Source: Aequorivita vladivostokensis (GTDB lineage: Bacteria > Bacteroidota > Bacteroidia > Flavobacteriales > Flavobacteriaceae). From it: 64,000 nucleotides of DNA. A program made the translations under genes and the position numbers. Positions 17,580 to 26,628 of the stretch are shown one piece after another. Location of the stretch: assembly GCF_000952855.1 (NCBI RefSeq), contig NZ_JSVU01000006.1:121788-185787 (forward strand), in the 5' to 3' direction. Within the stretch, counting starts at the first letter, position 1, and each line of letters starts with the position of its first letter. The notes under the pieces are model-generated. The model worked only from the letters and a program-made list of their open reading frames with translations. It was not told the origin of the DNA and ran no database searches.

Positions 17580-19328
17580 TTATTTGGAACCGTGAAAAAA
17601 TGCCTTTATCTCATCCATTAAGTTGTTTTTTTGGTTTTTGTCACCTTCCACTGAAAGCAATATTTCCTTTACCTTGGATTTTCCGAAGCCCCAGGCTTCC
17701 TGCAAAGTAATATGTGGCGGCAGTGAAAGTTCCCCGGGATTGGTAACGGCATTAATAATGAAGGGTTTAGGCGAGGCGATTGCCATCTCAATGGCCCTTT
17801 CAATGTCTGAAGCGTGCTCCACACGTATGCCATCGACACCGCAAAGTTTGGCATATTCGGCAAAATTTGGATTCTGTAATCCCAAAGCCTCATCCGCCAT
17901 TGCATATCCGGCCTCTTCCATTTCTATCTTTACAAAACCCAGCTGACTGTTGTTATAGACCAATATCTTTACCGGCCAATTATAGCGAACGTCCGTAATA
18001 AAATCGTTCATACACATACCGAAAGCCCCATCGCCCACTATGGCCCAAACCTGTCTTTCAGGATTTACCGACTGGATGCCCATGGCTGCCGGAAAACCCA
18101 CAGCCATACTGCCATGGTTGAAGGAACCGAGCAATCTTCTGTTGCCCGATAGGGTTAAATGATGCGCGACCCAAATGGCGCTCTCTCCCACATCGACCGT
18201 AAAACAGGCGTCTTGGGAGGCCTTCCTATTAAGAGCACTCATAAAAAGTTGTGGATGCAGCGGCTCTTCGTCATTTTCCAGACTACTGCTTTCCGCCTTT
18301 TGTTTTTTCCACTTTTGAAAATTGGAAACCAGTCCGTCCAAGAATTCCGAATTTTCCTTCGGCACAATCTTCTGATTCAGTTTTTGAAGCGTAGCAAGAC
18401 AATTGCCCTGAAGGCCAATATCCACCTTTATTCGGTTGCCAATATTCTCAACACGCTTGTCCACCTGAATCACGGTGGCATTCTCTGGAAGAAAGTTACT
18501 ATACGGAAAATCGGTGCCCAGCATTAACAGGACATCCGCTTTCATTACAGCGTGATAGCCGGATGGATTGCCTATTAAACCTGTTAGGCCCACCACGTTT
18601 TTGTCATCGTTATGAATTATATCAGAAGAGCGCAAGGTGTGGACAATTGGCGCTTTTAGCATTTCAGAAAGTGCCAAAACCTCTTCCCGCGCCTTCTTAC
18701 ATCCAGCTCCGGCCAAGATGGTAACATTTTCCGAATCGTTTAAAACCCTCGCTATCTGATTGATATCGGCTTCGGAAGGTACGAGGGTAGCATTTCCTCT
18801 GAAAACGGGATGCTTGTAATGACTTCCACTCGCTTTCTGGCTGGCAATATCTACAGGAATCTCCACCCGAACCACGGCCCGCCGCTCCAAGGCAATCTGG
18901 ATAGCCCGCAGCACAATGCGCGGTGCCTCTTCCGCAGAACGGATTACTGCTTGGTATGCGCATACATCATCAAAAATTTTGGTGAGACCAACTTCCTGAA
19001 AATAATTGGTTCCCAGATTTACCTGTGCCACTTGCCCACTAATGGCAAGCACCGGCACACGCTCCTTTTTGGCATTGTAAAGCCCGTTGATTAAATGTAA
19101 TGTTCCAGGGCCAACCGTACCTGCACAGACAGCCAGATTATCGGTCATTTGAGCTTCGGCACACGCCGCAAATGCACCGTTTTCCTCGTGCCTTACCGCG
19201 AGCCATCGCATTGCGTCATCGGCTCTTATGGCATCAGTAAACGTATTCAACGCATCGCCTGTAACGCCCCAAATCTGTTTTACACCTATGTCTTTTAAGA
19301 TTTGAAGAATTTGTTCAGAAACATTCAT
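17580..19328 (-). CDS. Thiamine-pyrophosphate enzyme, pyruvate oxidase / quinone-dependent pyruvate dehydrogenase type
   Basis: 582 residues with the three TPP-family domains: PYR (about 1-170, catalytic Glu in RHEENGAFAA), a central FAD/nucleotide-type domain (about 190-330), and PP (about 375-540) with the GDGAFGMCMNDF...NN metal/TPP motif. Overall pattern and length fit PoxB (572 aa in E. coli), which converts pyruvate to acetate and CO2 at the membrane. Acetolactate synthase is less likely because neither a small subunit nor other ilv genes are nearby. It is the first gene of a likely operon with the GltB-like protein and perhaps the universal stress protein. Confidence 0.82.
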   Translation of the reverse strand: MNVSEQILQILKDIGVKQIWGVTGDALNTFTDAIRADDAMRWLAVRHEENGAFAACAEAQMTDNLAVCAGTVGPGTLHLINGLYNAKKERVPVLAISGQVAQVNLGTNYFQEVGLTKIFDDVCAYQAVIRSAEEAPRIVLRAIQIALERRAVVRVEIPVDIASQKASGSHYKHPVFRGNATLVPSEADINQIARVLNDSENVTILAGAGCKKAREEVLALSEMLKAPIVHTLRSSDIIHNDDKNVVGLTGLIGNPSGYHAVMKADVLLMLGTDFPYSNFLPENATVIQVDKRVENIGNRIKVDIGLQGNCLATLQKLNQKIVPKENSEFLDGLVSNFQKWKKQKAESSSLENDEEPLHPQLFMSALNRKASQDACFTVDVGESAIWVAHHLTLSGNRRLLGSFNHGSMAVGFPAAMGIQSVNPERQVWAIVGDGAFGMCMNDFITDVRYNWPVKILVYNNSQLGFVKIEMEEAGYAMADEALGLQNPNFAEYAKLCGVDGIRVEHASDIERAIEMAIASPKPFIINAVTNPGELSLPPHITLQEAWGFGKSKVKEILLSVEGDKNQKNNLMDEIKAFFHGSK

Positions 19329-19446
19329 TGGAAAGTAATTTTTTCTTAAAATTAATAAGCTTCCAATGAAAACTGAAGTATATGAAAGGATATTTCCGCT
19401 TATTAAGGGAAATTTAACGATAAGCGATTAAGTTTCTTCCTTTAAG

Positions 19447-20100
19447 CTATTGTTTAACAATAATTGCAGTTGCCTTATTGCCAGTTAGTAGATTCCATTC
19501 GTAGGAAGCCAAGAGGTTACCTACTTCGTCGTAAATATTCAATTGAGCTGTATTGGGACCGGATGTACCTTGATTTAGTGCTTCAAAATCTACCTTATTA
19601 AAGCCGTCCTGCAAAGGCAGATCAAAACCTCTAAAACTCCCTTCCAGCCTTGCACGAGGTATGGCAATTTCACCATTTACATAAATGCGAATCATATCGC
19701 CATCCACAAATTCGTGATCGCGGTACATAAATGTTGCTTTCTTTGCCTTGGTTTTAAAGTCTCCCAAATATTGATCTTTTCCGTATTCAGGCTTTTCTTC
19801 TTTGTCCTTTGAGAAATATTTTGGAGCTTTATTGGTCCCACTGTATTCCAGTAAGCCATCACCGTTTTGCATATCTATCTGCTTTTCTTTTTCCTTCCCC
19901 AAATCAGAATTATCGGGAGCATTCGGATTCTTAGTATTGGTAAGTGAAGGTGCTTTTACCGCTGGGATTTCAAAACCCGTGGGACTATTGACGTTTGAAT
20001 CTGAAGCGTTGAAACGTACCGAGTTATTGGGCAGTTCAATTTGTGAGAAAGACGAACAACTCATCAAAAAAAAGCCGAGGTAAAAAAAATTCTTTATCAT
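19447..20100 (-). CDS. Secreted or lipid-anchored hypothetical protein
   Basis: 217 residues. The start MIKNFFYLGFFLMSCSSFSQ can be read as an Sec signal with cleavage after SFSQ, or as a lipobox around LMSC. The rest is a polar region (about 25-100) followed by a compact beta-rich domain with FMYRDHEFVDGDMIRIYVNG and a C-terminal YEWNLLTGNKATAIIVKQ. Likely periplasmic or surface-exposed in the Bacteroidota envelope. Family not recognised. Monocistronic by spacing. Confidence 0.75.
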   Translation of the reverse strand: MIKNFFYLGFFLMSCSSFSQIELPNNSVRFNASDSNVNSPTGFEIPAVKAPSLTNTKNPNAPDNSDLGKEKEKQIDMQNGDGLLEYSGTNKAPKYFSKDKEEKPEYGKDQYLGDFKTKAKKATFMYRDHEFVDGDMIRIYVNGEIAIPRARLEGSFRGFDLPLQDGFNKVDFEALNQGTSGPNTAQLNIYDEVGNLLASYEWNLLTGNKATAIIVKQ

Positions 20101-20182
20101 TGCTATAAAACTTTATATATCGCTTACAACTATTGCACCAAAATTACTATTCCGATTACAATAAATGTATTTATAGTTTTAA

Positions 20183-20389
20183 TTATTCCTTGCGTTTTTT
20201 TCGCTTACTTCTCCAAATCAAAAAGAATACTACGGCACATAAAGGTAGGATAATGTAAATAATTATATCGGCTGGATCGGTTATGTCTATGGGCCGTTCG
20301 CTCGGTTTTGGTACTTCTGTCGGTTTTTGGGCGTATCCCAATGCAAATATTAACTGAAACGCAAAGAATAAGAATTTGTTCATTTTCAT
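20183..20389 (-). CDS. Small membrane protein with signal peptide
   Basis: With the ATG at 20389 the product is 68 residues: a signal peptide (MKMNKFLFFAFQLIFALGYAQ), a proline-rich linker (KPTEVPKPSERPIDITDP), one transmembrane helix (IIIYIILPLCAVVFFLIW) and a basic tail (RSKRKKRKE). The frame is open to 20440, but those extra residues would bury the signal. Conserved layout in flavobacteria; function unknown. Confidence 0.65.
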   Translation of the reverse strand: MKMNKFLFFAFQLIFALGYAQKPTEVPKPSERPIDITDPADIIIYIILPLCAVVFFLIWRSKRKKRKE

Positions 20390-20514
20390 ATTTTTTTCAG
20401 TAATGTATGCAAAAAAATACTGGCAGTCAAATTTTAACAACTTCTGTTAACTATTTGGAAATTACCCTAAAATGTCTTACTATGCCGTGTTATTATTAAA
20501 AACAGAGAGAATAT

Positions 20515-21381
20515 ATGAGACAACTTAAGATCACGAAGCAGGTAACCAACCGGGAAACCAAATCTTTAAACAGTTATTTACAGGACGTTAGCAAAATAGA
20601 TTTGATCACGGCCGAAGAAGAAGTAGAGTTGGCACAGCGCATTCGTGAAGGAGATCAGGCTGCTTTGAACAAATTGAGCAGAGCAAACTTACGATTTGTG
20701 ATTTCCGTGGCAAAACAATACCAAAACCAGGGTCTTAGTCTTCCCGACCTAATCAACGAAGGAAACGTGGGCTTGGTAAAAGCCGCCAAAAGGTTTGATG
20801 AAACCCGGGGCTTTAAATTTATTTCGTATGCGGTATGGTGGATTCGTCAAGCTATTTTGCAAGCCATTGCCGAACAGTCGCGCGTGGTGCGTTTACCGTT
20901 GAACAAAATTGGCGATATAAACAAAATCAAGAAAGCCTCCATTCACCTTGAGCAAAAATTTCAACGGGTACCTACCGCGGCTGAAATTGCCAAGGAGCTT
21001 GATTTCAGTGAGTCAAAGGTGAAAAGTTCACTTAAAAACTCCACCAGAAGTCTCTCGATGGACGCTCCTTTCCAAGAGGGCGAAAACGACAACAACCTGT
21101 ACGATGTGCTAAGTTCGGGGGAAAGCCCGAACCCAGATAAGAGCCTGATGCACGAATCGCTTAGAATTGAAATTAATCGTGCCTTAGATACATTGGCACC
21201 GCGAGAGGCCGATGTTGTAAAATTGAATTTTGGCCTTTGCGGCCAGCCACCAATGACCTTACAGGAAATTGGCGACACTTTCGATTTAAGCCGTGAGCGC
21301 GTACGCCAAATTCGTGAAAAGGCAATAAGAAGGCTTCGGCAAACCTCCAAGAGTCACATCTTGAAGAAGTATCTAGGCTAA
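20515..21381 (+). CDS. rpoD: RNA polymerase primary sigma factor (sigma-70, Bacteroidota type)
   Basis: 288 residues, lacking region 1.1 and the non-conserved insertion, as in Bacteroidota. Region 1.2 starts [20 protein letters not shown]. Region 2 has [18 protein letters not shown] and [10 protein letters not shown]. Region 3 is around 130-200. Region 4 has the DNA-binding helix [20 protein letters not shown] for the -33 box. It directs transcription from TTG/TAnnTTTG promoters, consistent with those visible in this window. Single-gene unit closed by a strong terminator. Confidence 0.97.
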   Translation: MRQLKITKQVTNRETKSLNSYLQDVSKIDLITAEEEVELAQRIREGDQAALNKLSRANLRFVISVAKQYQNQGLSLPDLINEGNVGLVKAAKRFDETRGFKFISYAVWWIRQAILQAIAEQSRVVRLPLNKIGDINKIKKASIHLEQKFQRVPTAAEIAKELDFSESKVKSSLKNSTRSLSMDAPFQEGENDNNLYDVLSSGESPNPDKSLMHESLRIEINRALDTLAPREADVVKLNFGLCGQPPMTLQEIGDTFDLSRERVRQIREKAIRRLRQTSKSHILKKYLG

Positions 21382-21392
21382 ACTAAATGTTA

Positions 21393-21417
21393 AAAATATT
21401 GGCGGCGCCAATATTTT
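21393..21417 (+). terminator. Terminator of rpoD
   Basis: AAAATATTGGC and GCCAATATTTT form an 11-base perfect stem with a GGC loop, 12 bases after the rpoD stop. Its symmetric A/T flanks allow it to act in both directions. Confidence 0.8.
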
Positions 21418-21481
21418 ATGAAATTCTTAGGAACGAGTTTTATTTCTGCGGTTATCTTTATAAGACTAACCAACAAACCCA

Positions 21482-23308
21482 ATGACCACAGAAATAATAC
21501 TCGTTTTTTCTATTCTGTTAGTTACCATTCTCCTTTTCGCTTTTGAAGTCTTTTCAGTAGATAAAATTGCGATGTTTGTTATCGCTTCGCTAGCACTTAC
21601 CGGTCTGGTAGAACCAGAGGAAGCCATATCCGGATTTTCAAACACGGCAACCATAACGGTGCTATCGCTGATGATTATTGCCCTGGCGCTGGAAGATAAC
21701 GGTGTTATTGCTTCTTTGGCGCGCTTTCTCAAAAACCTCCACGTACTCCCACTCTTTCTTTTGTTGCCCGTTTTTATGTTTATTACGGGCGGTATTTCGG
21801 CCTTTATCAATACCACGGCCGTTGTGATCGTTTTTATCAAGATCATTTCAGAATTGGCAAAACGGTTCAATGTCTCCCAATCCAAGCTACTTCTTCCTAT
21901 TTCCTTTGCAGGTATTTTAGGCGGAAGCTGTACCCTTATGGGAACCTCCACAAACCTTATCGTAAATTCCGTGGCGCGCGATTTAGGTGCGGAAAGGTTC
22001 AGCTTCTTTGAATTTTCGTTCTTTGGATTGATTTTTCTGCTCGTGGGGATTGTAGTGGTAACGATCGCCTCTAGATGGCTTCCGAAGGATTCCAAGGAAA
22101 ACCTGCACGATATGTACGATCTCGAAAACTTCGTGACCACGGTTGTAATCAATAAGGATTCCAACTTAATCGACAAAAAGATTGAAGACACCTTTCTATA
22201 TACCAATCCCGAAATTTCAATTCTTAAACTTACCCGACGTAAGCAGATAACCAATGCCCCAGGGCGTTACATTACCTTAAAGGCCAACGATAAATTGTTG
22301 CTGATGTGCGATCTGGAAAATTTGGCAAAGCTGAATGAAGCCGAGGGACTGAGCGTCCATAAGACTCAGGAAAAGAGCAAAAAAGGACAAGCATTGGAAA
22401 ACGACGATGAACCCGAAAGCATAAAAAAACAGGACGATTTTGGATTTGTGGAGCTGCTGATATTACCTGGTTCAATTTTGATTGGTAAAACATTGAAACA
22501 ACTCCGAAAGCAAACCTTCCAAAGTGCCCTGCCCATTGCCATCAAAAAAAGGAGAAACATCCGTAATACCAAGGAACGCCTAGTGCGAAAGGATATAGAG
22601 CAGATAACCTTAAAGCCCGGGGATAGATTATTGGTGGAAATTCCGAAGAATGAGATAAGCCAGCTCTATGATATGGAGAACGTGGCGATTCTTCGGGAGC
22701 ACAAAACCAAGCCCTCCGTAAATACGCAAAAGCGAATGCTTTCCTTCGTAATCCTTATTCTGGTGATAGGATTGGCGGCAAGCGGTATTCTTTCTATTTT
22801 AATAAGTGCCATTACCGGCGTAAGTTTATTATTGCTTACTAAGTGCCTAGATCTAAACGACGTGTACCATCGCGTTAACTGGCAGGTTATTTTTCTCTTG
22901 GCGGGTATGATACCACTAGGAATAGCAATGAACAATACGGGAGCCGACAAATGGATTTCAGACCATCTGCTGGATATTCTTAGTGGGCAATCCCATCTTG
23001 TGGTTATCGGCCTTATATTCTTGATTACCATGTTAATGAGCAGTGTGGTGAGCAACAATGCTACTGCCATTATCATGACGCCCATTGCCATAGCCGTTGC
23101 CGTAGGGCTCGATTTAACGATGAAGCCGTTTATTCTCGCAGTTCTTTTTGGTGCCAATTTTAGTTTTTTTACCCCTATGGGCTACCAAACAAACACATTA
23201 ATTTACGGCATGGGCTTTTATAAGTTCAAACATTTTTTTATAATTGGAGGCATACTTTCCTTAATTCTTTGGGTTTTGGGTACTTTTATGCTTTCCACTC
23301 TCTTTTAA
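21482..23308 (+). CDS. SLC13-type permease with two RCK_C (TrkA-C) domains
   Basis: 608 residues. The N-terminal half of the transporter (about 1-200) has GGISAFINTTAVVIVF and a GGSCTLMGTSTNLIVN motif. A cytoplasmic insert follows with two RCK_C domains (about 215-290 and 318-405), and then the second membrane half (about 415-608) with MSSVVSNNATAIIMTP. SNT and NNAT motifs are the Na+/dicarboxylate or sulfate binding loops of the DASS/SLC13 fold. The substrate (sulfate, dicarboxylate or other anion) is not decidable. It is followed 12 bases later by an MscS gene, suggesting an osmolyte-linked operon. Confidence 0.9.
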   Translation: MTTEIILVFSILLVTILLFAFEVFSVDKIAMFVIASLALTGLVEPEEAISGFSNTATITVLSLMIIALALEDNGVIASLARFLKNLHVLPLFLLLPVFMFITGGISAFINTTAVVIVFIKIISELAKRFNVSQSKLLLPISFAGILGGSCTLMGTSTNLIVNSVARDLGAERFSFFEFSFFGLIFLLVGIVVVTIASRWLPKDSKENLHDMYDLENFVTTVVINKDSNLIDKKIEDTFLYTNPEISILKLTRRKQITNAPGRYITLKANDKLLLMCDLENLAKLNEAEGLSVHKTQEKSKKGQALENDDEPESIKKQDDFGFVELLILPGSILIGKTLKQLRKQTFQSALPIAIKKRRNIRNTKERLVRKDIEQITLKPGDRLLVEIPKNEISQLYDMENVAILREHKTKPSVNTQKRMLSFVILILVIGLAASGILSILISAITGVSLLLLTKCLDLNDVYHRVNWQVIFLLAGMIPLGIAMNNTGADKWISDHLLDILSGQSHLVVIGLIFLITMLMSSVVSNNATAIIMTPIAIAVAVGLDLTMKPFILAVLFGANFSFFTPMGYQTNTLIYGMGFYKFKHFFIIGGILSLILWVLGTFMLSTLF

Positions 23309-23320
23309 ACTATAATTATT

Positions 23321-24244
23321 ATGTCACAGAAATTTTCAATAAACGATTCAATTTCCAACCTATGGGACAAGCTTGATGGCTGGCTCGATGCCATCATCTT
23401 AAAACTCCCCAATTTTATAGTTGCCATTTTAGTAATGGTAATCTTCTACTTTATCGCTCAAGGACTGCGTAAACTTTCCTATCGATTACTCTTCAGGAAA
23501 ATAGCTGATGAGTCAGTCCGGCAAATGATGGCAAAGATTGTAAAGGCCGTGGTCATTCTTATCGGTTTTTTCGTAGCACTGGGCGTTATGCAACTGGACA
23601 AGGTACTTACCTCTGTCCTTGCCGGGGCAGGGGTTGTAGGTCTTGCCATAGGCCTTGCATTGCAGGGCACGCTGAGCAACACCTTTTCGGGCCTTATGCT
23701 TTCGTTTTTGCCGAAGGTGCGCATTGGCGACTTTATTGATGCCCAGGGAAAAAGTGGTTATGTGGATGAAATAAATCTTAGAAACGTGACCATCCGCCAG
23801 ACGGACAATGAATATGTGGTAATCCCAAATTCCATTTTTATTGAAAATCCTTTCACCAATTATTCCTGGTCCAAGCGTTCCCGAATAGACGTAAGCTGCG
23901 GGGTGGGCTATGAGAGCGATCTGCAGCAGGTTGAAGATTTGGTGGTGAAGTTGATGAAAGAAAACTTTGAGCAGCACGAGAACGAAGGGATTGAGTTTTT
24001 CTATACTGAATTTGGCGATAGTTCTATCAACTTCAAGACCCGTTTTTGGATTGACAGTACCAAGCCAAAACCCAAACTGGAGGCGCAGCACAAGGCCATT
24101 AAGCTTATCAAGAAAAACTTTGACGAAGCTGGCATCAACATTCCGTTCCCTATCCGTACCTTGGATTTTGGAAAGAACAAACTGCAGATGGCGCCGCGCG
24201 AAGAGTCCTCCAACGGCAATAGTCACCCTGGAGATAAGGAATAA
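23321..24244 (+). CDS. MscS-type mechanosensitive ion channel (first of three)
   Basis: 307 residues. Three membrane helices end in the pore helix with AGAGVVGLAIGLALQGTLSNTFSGL (Gly/Ala ridge of TM3). The cytoplasmic beta domain follows with RIGDFIDAQGKSGYVDEI and VVIPNSIFIENP, and then the alpha/beta cage. The tail is polar (REESSNGNSHPGDKE). It acts as a safety valve under hypo-osmotic shock. Cotranscription with the SLC13-RCK gene (12 bases) and the 45-residue membrane peptide downstream is likely. Confidence 0.93.
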   Translation: MSQKFSINDSISNLWDKLDGWLDAIILKLPNFIVAILVMVIFYFIAQGLRKLSYRLLFRKIADESVRQMMAKIVKAVVILIGFFVALGVMQLDKVLTSVLAGAGVVGLAIGLALQGTLSNTFSGLMLSFLPKVRIGDFIDAQGKSGYVDEINLRNVTIRQTDNEYVVIPNSIFIENPFTNYSWSKRSRIDVSCGVGYESDLQQVEDLVVKLMKENFEQHENEGIEFFYTEFGDSSINFKTRFWIDSTKPKPKLEAQHKAIKLIKKNFDEAGINIPFPIRTLDFGKNKLQMAPREESSNGNSHPGDKE

Positions 24245-24278
24245 ATCAACTATTATAACCCTCTCAAAACCATAAACT

Positions 24279-24416
24279 ATGAAAAAATTGCTAAGAATAT
24301 TGCTCGCCGGTTGGGGTGCCAAGAAGATAGGCGGAGGCAAGTGCGGCTGCATAGGCACCATCGTTGTCTTTCTGATCCTTTACTGGTTGTTGGGCTTCGT
24401 TTTTGATGTTTTCTGA
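24279..24416 (+). CDS. 45-residue membrane peptide downstream of mscS
   Basis: ATG 24279, TGA 24414-24416. The peptide opens MKKLLRILLAGWGAKKIGGG, then KCGC, then a single hydrophobic helix IGTIVVFLILYWLLGFVFDVF. It starts 34 bases after the channel gene stops. Strong codon-level organisation (basic amphipathic start, CxC, one helix) and its place make it a probable small membrane protein, perhaps a channel partner. The last point is inference from position only. Confidence 0.6.
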   Translation: MKKLLRILLAGWGAKKIGGGKCGCIGTIVVFLILYWLLGFVFDVF

Positions 24417-24464
24417 TCATCCCCATCGTCGCCGTGCTTAAGTATCGGTAAATTTTCCTATTAA

Positions 24465-24495
24465 GAAATGCTCCCGGAAATGGGAGCGCTTCTGT
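24465..24495 (+). terminator. Weak terminator-like hairpin
   Basis: GCTCCC (24470-24475) pairs with GGGAGC (24482-24487), closing a six-base loop, but the downstream sequence GCTTCTGTTATTT is only moderately T-rich. It lies 50 bases after the small membrane peptide and would close the SLC13-mscS unit. Confidence 0.4.
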
Positions 24496-24589
24496 TATTT
24501 CCACATTTCCTTCGCTAAAAAAGAACGTACCGCAAGTCTGGGGAATTTTGGGAGATAACCAGGGACGTTTTCGTTCCCGCCCCAGGTTC

Positions 24590-24676
24590 TATAAAATATT
24601 GTGCTATTTTCTATAAAATATTGCCTATTTTTTTATAAATATTGCGCTATAATTTTCAAAATATTACGCTATATTT
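24590..24676 (+). repeat. Four phased 21-22 bp repeats upstream of the HU-like gene
   Basis: Four near-identical units share an AAAATATT core and a GCTAT/CCTAT half: cores end at 24600, 24622, 24643 and 24665, so the spacing is 22, 21 and 22 bases, two DNA helical turns. The unit consensus is TATAAAATATTGcGCTATTT. They occupy the promoter region of the gene starting at 24708. Phased A/T-rich units suggest a bent DNA or multi-site operator, possibly autoregulatory. Confidence 0.75.
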
Positions 24677-24707
24677 ATTAAATCAATAACTACAAAGCAA
24701 TATCAAT

Positions 24708-25091
24708 ATGGCTATCGGGTACCGCATTGTTCGCAGGAAGAATCCTCAGAATTCCGCAGAAACGCAATATATTATGCAGCATATTTCCAAAGGAATTGTT
24801 GACCTAGACCAGATGGCAGCAGAGATAACCAAGGAAAGCGCCTTTTCCGAAGCCGATGTAATTGGCGTGGTAACGGCGCTATCCAGCAAACTCCAGCAAC
24901 ATCTGAAACGGGGCAATAGTGTGGATATAGGCCCTTTGGGAAGGTATAAAATTGGGTTCAGCGCCAAACCTCTCCCCGACTCCCAAGCAACTTCCGCGCC
25001 CAAAGCAGAGCGCTTCTACATAAACTTCCAGCCCGGCAGCCGAATAAAAAGATGGTTAAAAACGGGGCTGACACTTCAATTGGAGAAATAA
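24708..25091 (+). CDS. HU-like DNA-binding protein
   Basis: 127 residues. An HU/IHF-type fold starting MAIGYRIVRRKNPQNSAETQ, with the helix DLDQMAAEITKESAFSEADV, the VTALSSKLQQHLKRG helix and the beta-arm region SVDIGPLGRYKIGF. The C-terminal extension FYINFQPGSRIKRWLKTGL is typical of the Bacteroidota HU-like (HU-HIG) branch, longer than HU proper (90 aa). It bends or packs DNA. Preceded by four phased repeats at 24590-24676. Confidence 0.85.
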   Translation: MAIGYRIVRRKNPQNSAETQYIMQHISKGIVDLDQMAAEITKESAFSEADVIGVVTALSSKLQQHLKRGNSVDIGPLGRYKIGFSAKPLPDSQATSAPKAERFYINFQPGSRIKRWLKTGLTLQLEK

Positions 25092-25187
25092 TCAATACGC
25101 TTAGAGGCTAATATTCCAATTTTTTGCGGAGTGTCTTTTAACAAAACAATAGCATGCCTTAACTAATTTTTTGGTGGAAGGTGCATT

Positions 25188-25195
25188 TATATTTG
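25188..25195 (+). promoter_or_regulatory. Candidate -7 element of the OmpA lipoprotein gene
   Basis: TATATTTG matches TAnnTTTG exactly and lies 28 bases before the ATG at 25224. A TTG sits at 25171-25173 but only 14 bases upstream, so the -33 element is unclear. Confidence 0.5.
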
Positions 25196-25223
25196 CATTA
25201 CAAACCTTTAAAACTTAAGTATT

Positions 25224-26066
25224 ATGAAAAAAGCTATTGCACTAACCATGCTGGCAACAGCAATTTTTGCTACCTCCTGTGTATCAAAAAAGAAGTATGT
25301 AGAATTGGAGAACCAGTATAATGATACGCGTTCTACCCTAGCAAGGACCCAGCTTGAAAAAGAAGAAATTGAAGCCAAGTACGCAAAAATTGAAGAGCGC
25401 GTGGCTAGTTACAATTCAAAAATCCAGTCGTTGACCGACAGTAACAACAACCGCCTACAGCAGATTGAAGGAGTTGTGGTATCAGAAAATGACAAGGAAA
25501 AAATGAGAAAAGCCCTCGCCAATGTAGATCCCCAAGAATTGGCACAGGCAAAGACCCTAAAGGATTCAATGAACCTTATTGTTTCCTACAATCTTAAAAA
25601 GAACCTTGACAACAGTTTGGTTGGCGAAGGTGAAGAAGATGATATCAAGATTGATATTGACGAAACAGTGGTAATGATTACCATTTCAGATAAATTGTTG
25701 TTCAATTCGGGAAGTGCCCGTGTAAATTCAAAGGCAAATCCATTATTGGAGCGATTGGCAAATGTTATTAACAGCGAGCCCGCCCTTGAGGTAATGGTAG
25801 AAGGCCATACCGATAGCCAGACCATAAAGCCAGGAGCTTACATAAAGGACAATTGGGAATTGAGCGTGGACCGTTCCACAGCGGTAATCCGCAAGTTGCA
25901 GGATGACTACGGTGTAGCTCCCGAAAAATTGATTGCCGCAGGACGTAGCAGCTATCACCCACTTACCGAAAACGAAACCAAGGAAGGCCGCGCCAAGAAC
26001 AGAAGAACGCGCATTGTAATTCTGCCAAACCTTGATAAATTCTTGGCCCTGCTTTCTGCCAACTAA
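25224..26066 (+). CDS. OmpA-family peptidoglycan-binding lipoprotein
   Basis: 280 residues. The signal peptide ends in the lipobox FATSC with the lipidated Cys at 19. A coiled-coil segment (about 25-75) links to a C-terminal OmpA/MotB domain (about 150-270) with MVEGHTDSQ, the LSVDRSTAV helix and NRRTRIVI. It ties the outer membrane to peptidoglycan. A perfect terminator follows. Single-gene unit with a likely TATATTTG promoter. Confidence 0.93.
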   Translation: MKKAIALTMLATAIFATSCVSKKKYVELENQYNDTRSTLARTQLEKEEIEAKYAKIEERVASYNSKIQSLTDSNNNRLQQIEGVVVSENDKEKMRKALANVDPQELAQAKTLKDSMNLIVSYNLKKNLDNSLVGEGEEDDIKIDIDETVVMITISDKLLFNSGSARVNSKANPLLERLANVINSEPALEVMVEGHTDSQTIKPGAYIKDNWELSVDRSTAVIRKLQDDYGVAPEKLIAAGRSSYHPLTENETKEGRAKNRRTRIVILPNLDKFLALLSAN

Positions 26067-26090
26067 AAAAGAAAGTAAATAACTATGGTA

Positions 26091-26127
26091 AAGGCGATCT
26101 ATTGAAAAGTAGATCGCCTTTTTTATT
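26091..26127 (+). terminator. Terminator of the OmpA lipoprotein gene
   Basis: AAGGCGATCTA and TAGATCGCCTT form an 11-base perfect stem with an eight-base loop followed by TTTTTATTT. Confidence 0.9.
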
Positions 26128-26261
26128 TCCCCAAATAATCCTTTCCACATTTTGCTCTGTTGAAAGTGGATTAGTTCTAAAGTCTTCGTAAAAAGAACAG
26201 TTTTGTTAAAGCAATCACAAAAATATTTATCTTTAATAAATATATCAGATTTTAGAAAAAT

Positions 26262-26627
26262 ATGGAGAAGAAACTACTTTCCGACTTCTGTGAACTATAT
26301 CTATACGATACCTATTCCATACTGCGTGTCTTTGAAAACCAGCATATTGACATAGAAAAAAATGATTGGATCCGGGCCAACTACAAAGCACATTTCGGCA
26401 AGAGACCGTTTGTGGTCATTGCCGATAGGAGATATCCACATACATTAGATCTGGACATTTATAAAAATGGAAAGATGCGGAATAAAAAGGGAATGGCCAT
26501 CGTCTCAACCCAGGAAGCAGAAAAGGAAAGAGCTCTTGTAGAACAAAAACTCTTCCCCCATAGTTTTGCTTTTTTTGATAATTTGGAAAACGCTCGTGCC
26601 TGGGCCCAATCGTTTTCTTTCAAATAG
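26262..26627 (+). CDS. STAS/SpoIIAA-like flavobacterial protein (paralogue of the gene at 49870)
   Basis: 121 residues, soluble. It has the same order of elements as the protein at 49870: a beta-hairpin start, a helix, a central RPFVVIADR.YPHTLD strand, and a C-terminal FAFFDNLENARAWAQS helix that matches FGVFKDLDEAKSWIEK in the paralogue. That layout is of the SpoIIAA/STAS-like type. Phosphorylation or partner-switching roles are possible but not shown. The upstream region carries TATCTTTA. It converges with an SDR gene one base away. Confidence 0.65.
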   Translation: MEKKLLSDFCELYLYDTYSILRVFENQHIDIEKNDWIRANYKAHFGKRPFVVIADRRYPHTLDLDIYKNGKMRNKKGMAIVSTQEAEKERALVEQKLFPHSFAFFDNLENARAWAQSFSFK

Positions 26628-26628
26628 A

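Noticed and set aside
21466..22254. Open frame of 262 codons on the minus strand opposite the SLC13 permease
   Set aside because: It is a shadow of the real gene: composition follows the third codon position of the plus strand, with no family motifs.
23513..24361. Open frame of 282 codons on the minus strand opposite the first MscS gene
   Set aside because: The plus-strand MscS frame has clear motifs; the minus frame has none and runs through the intergenic end.
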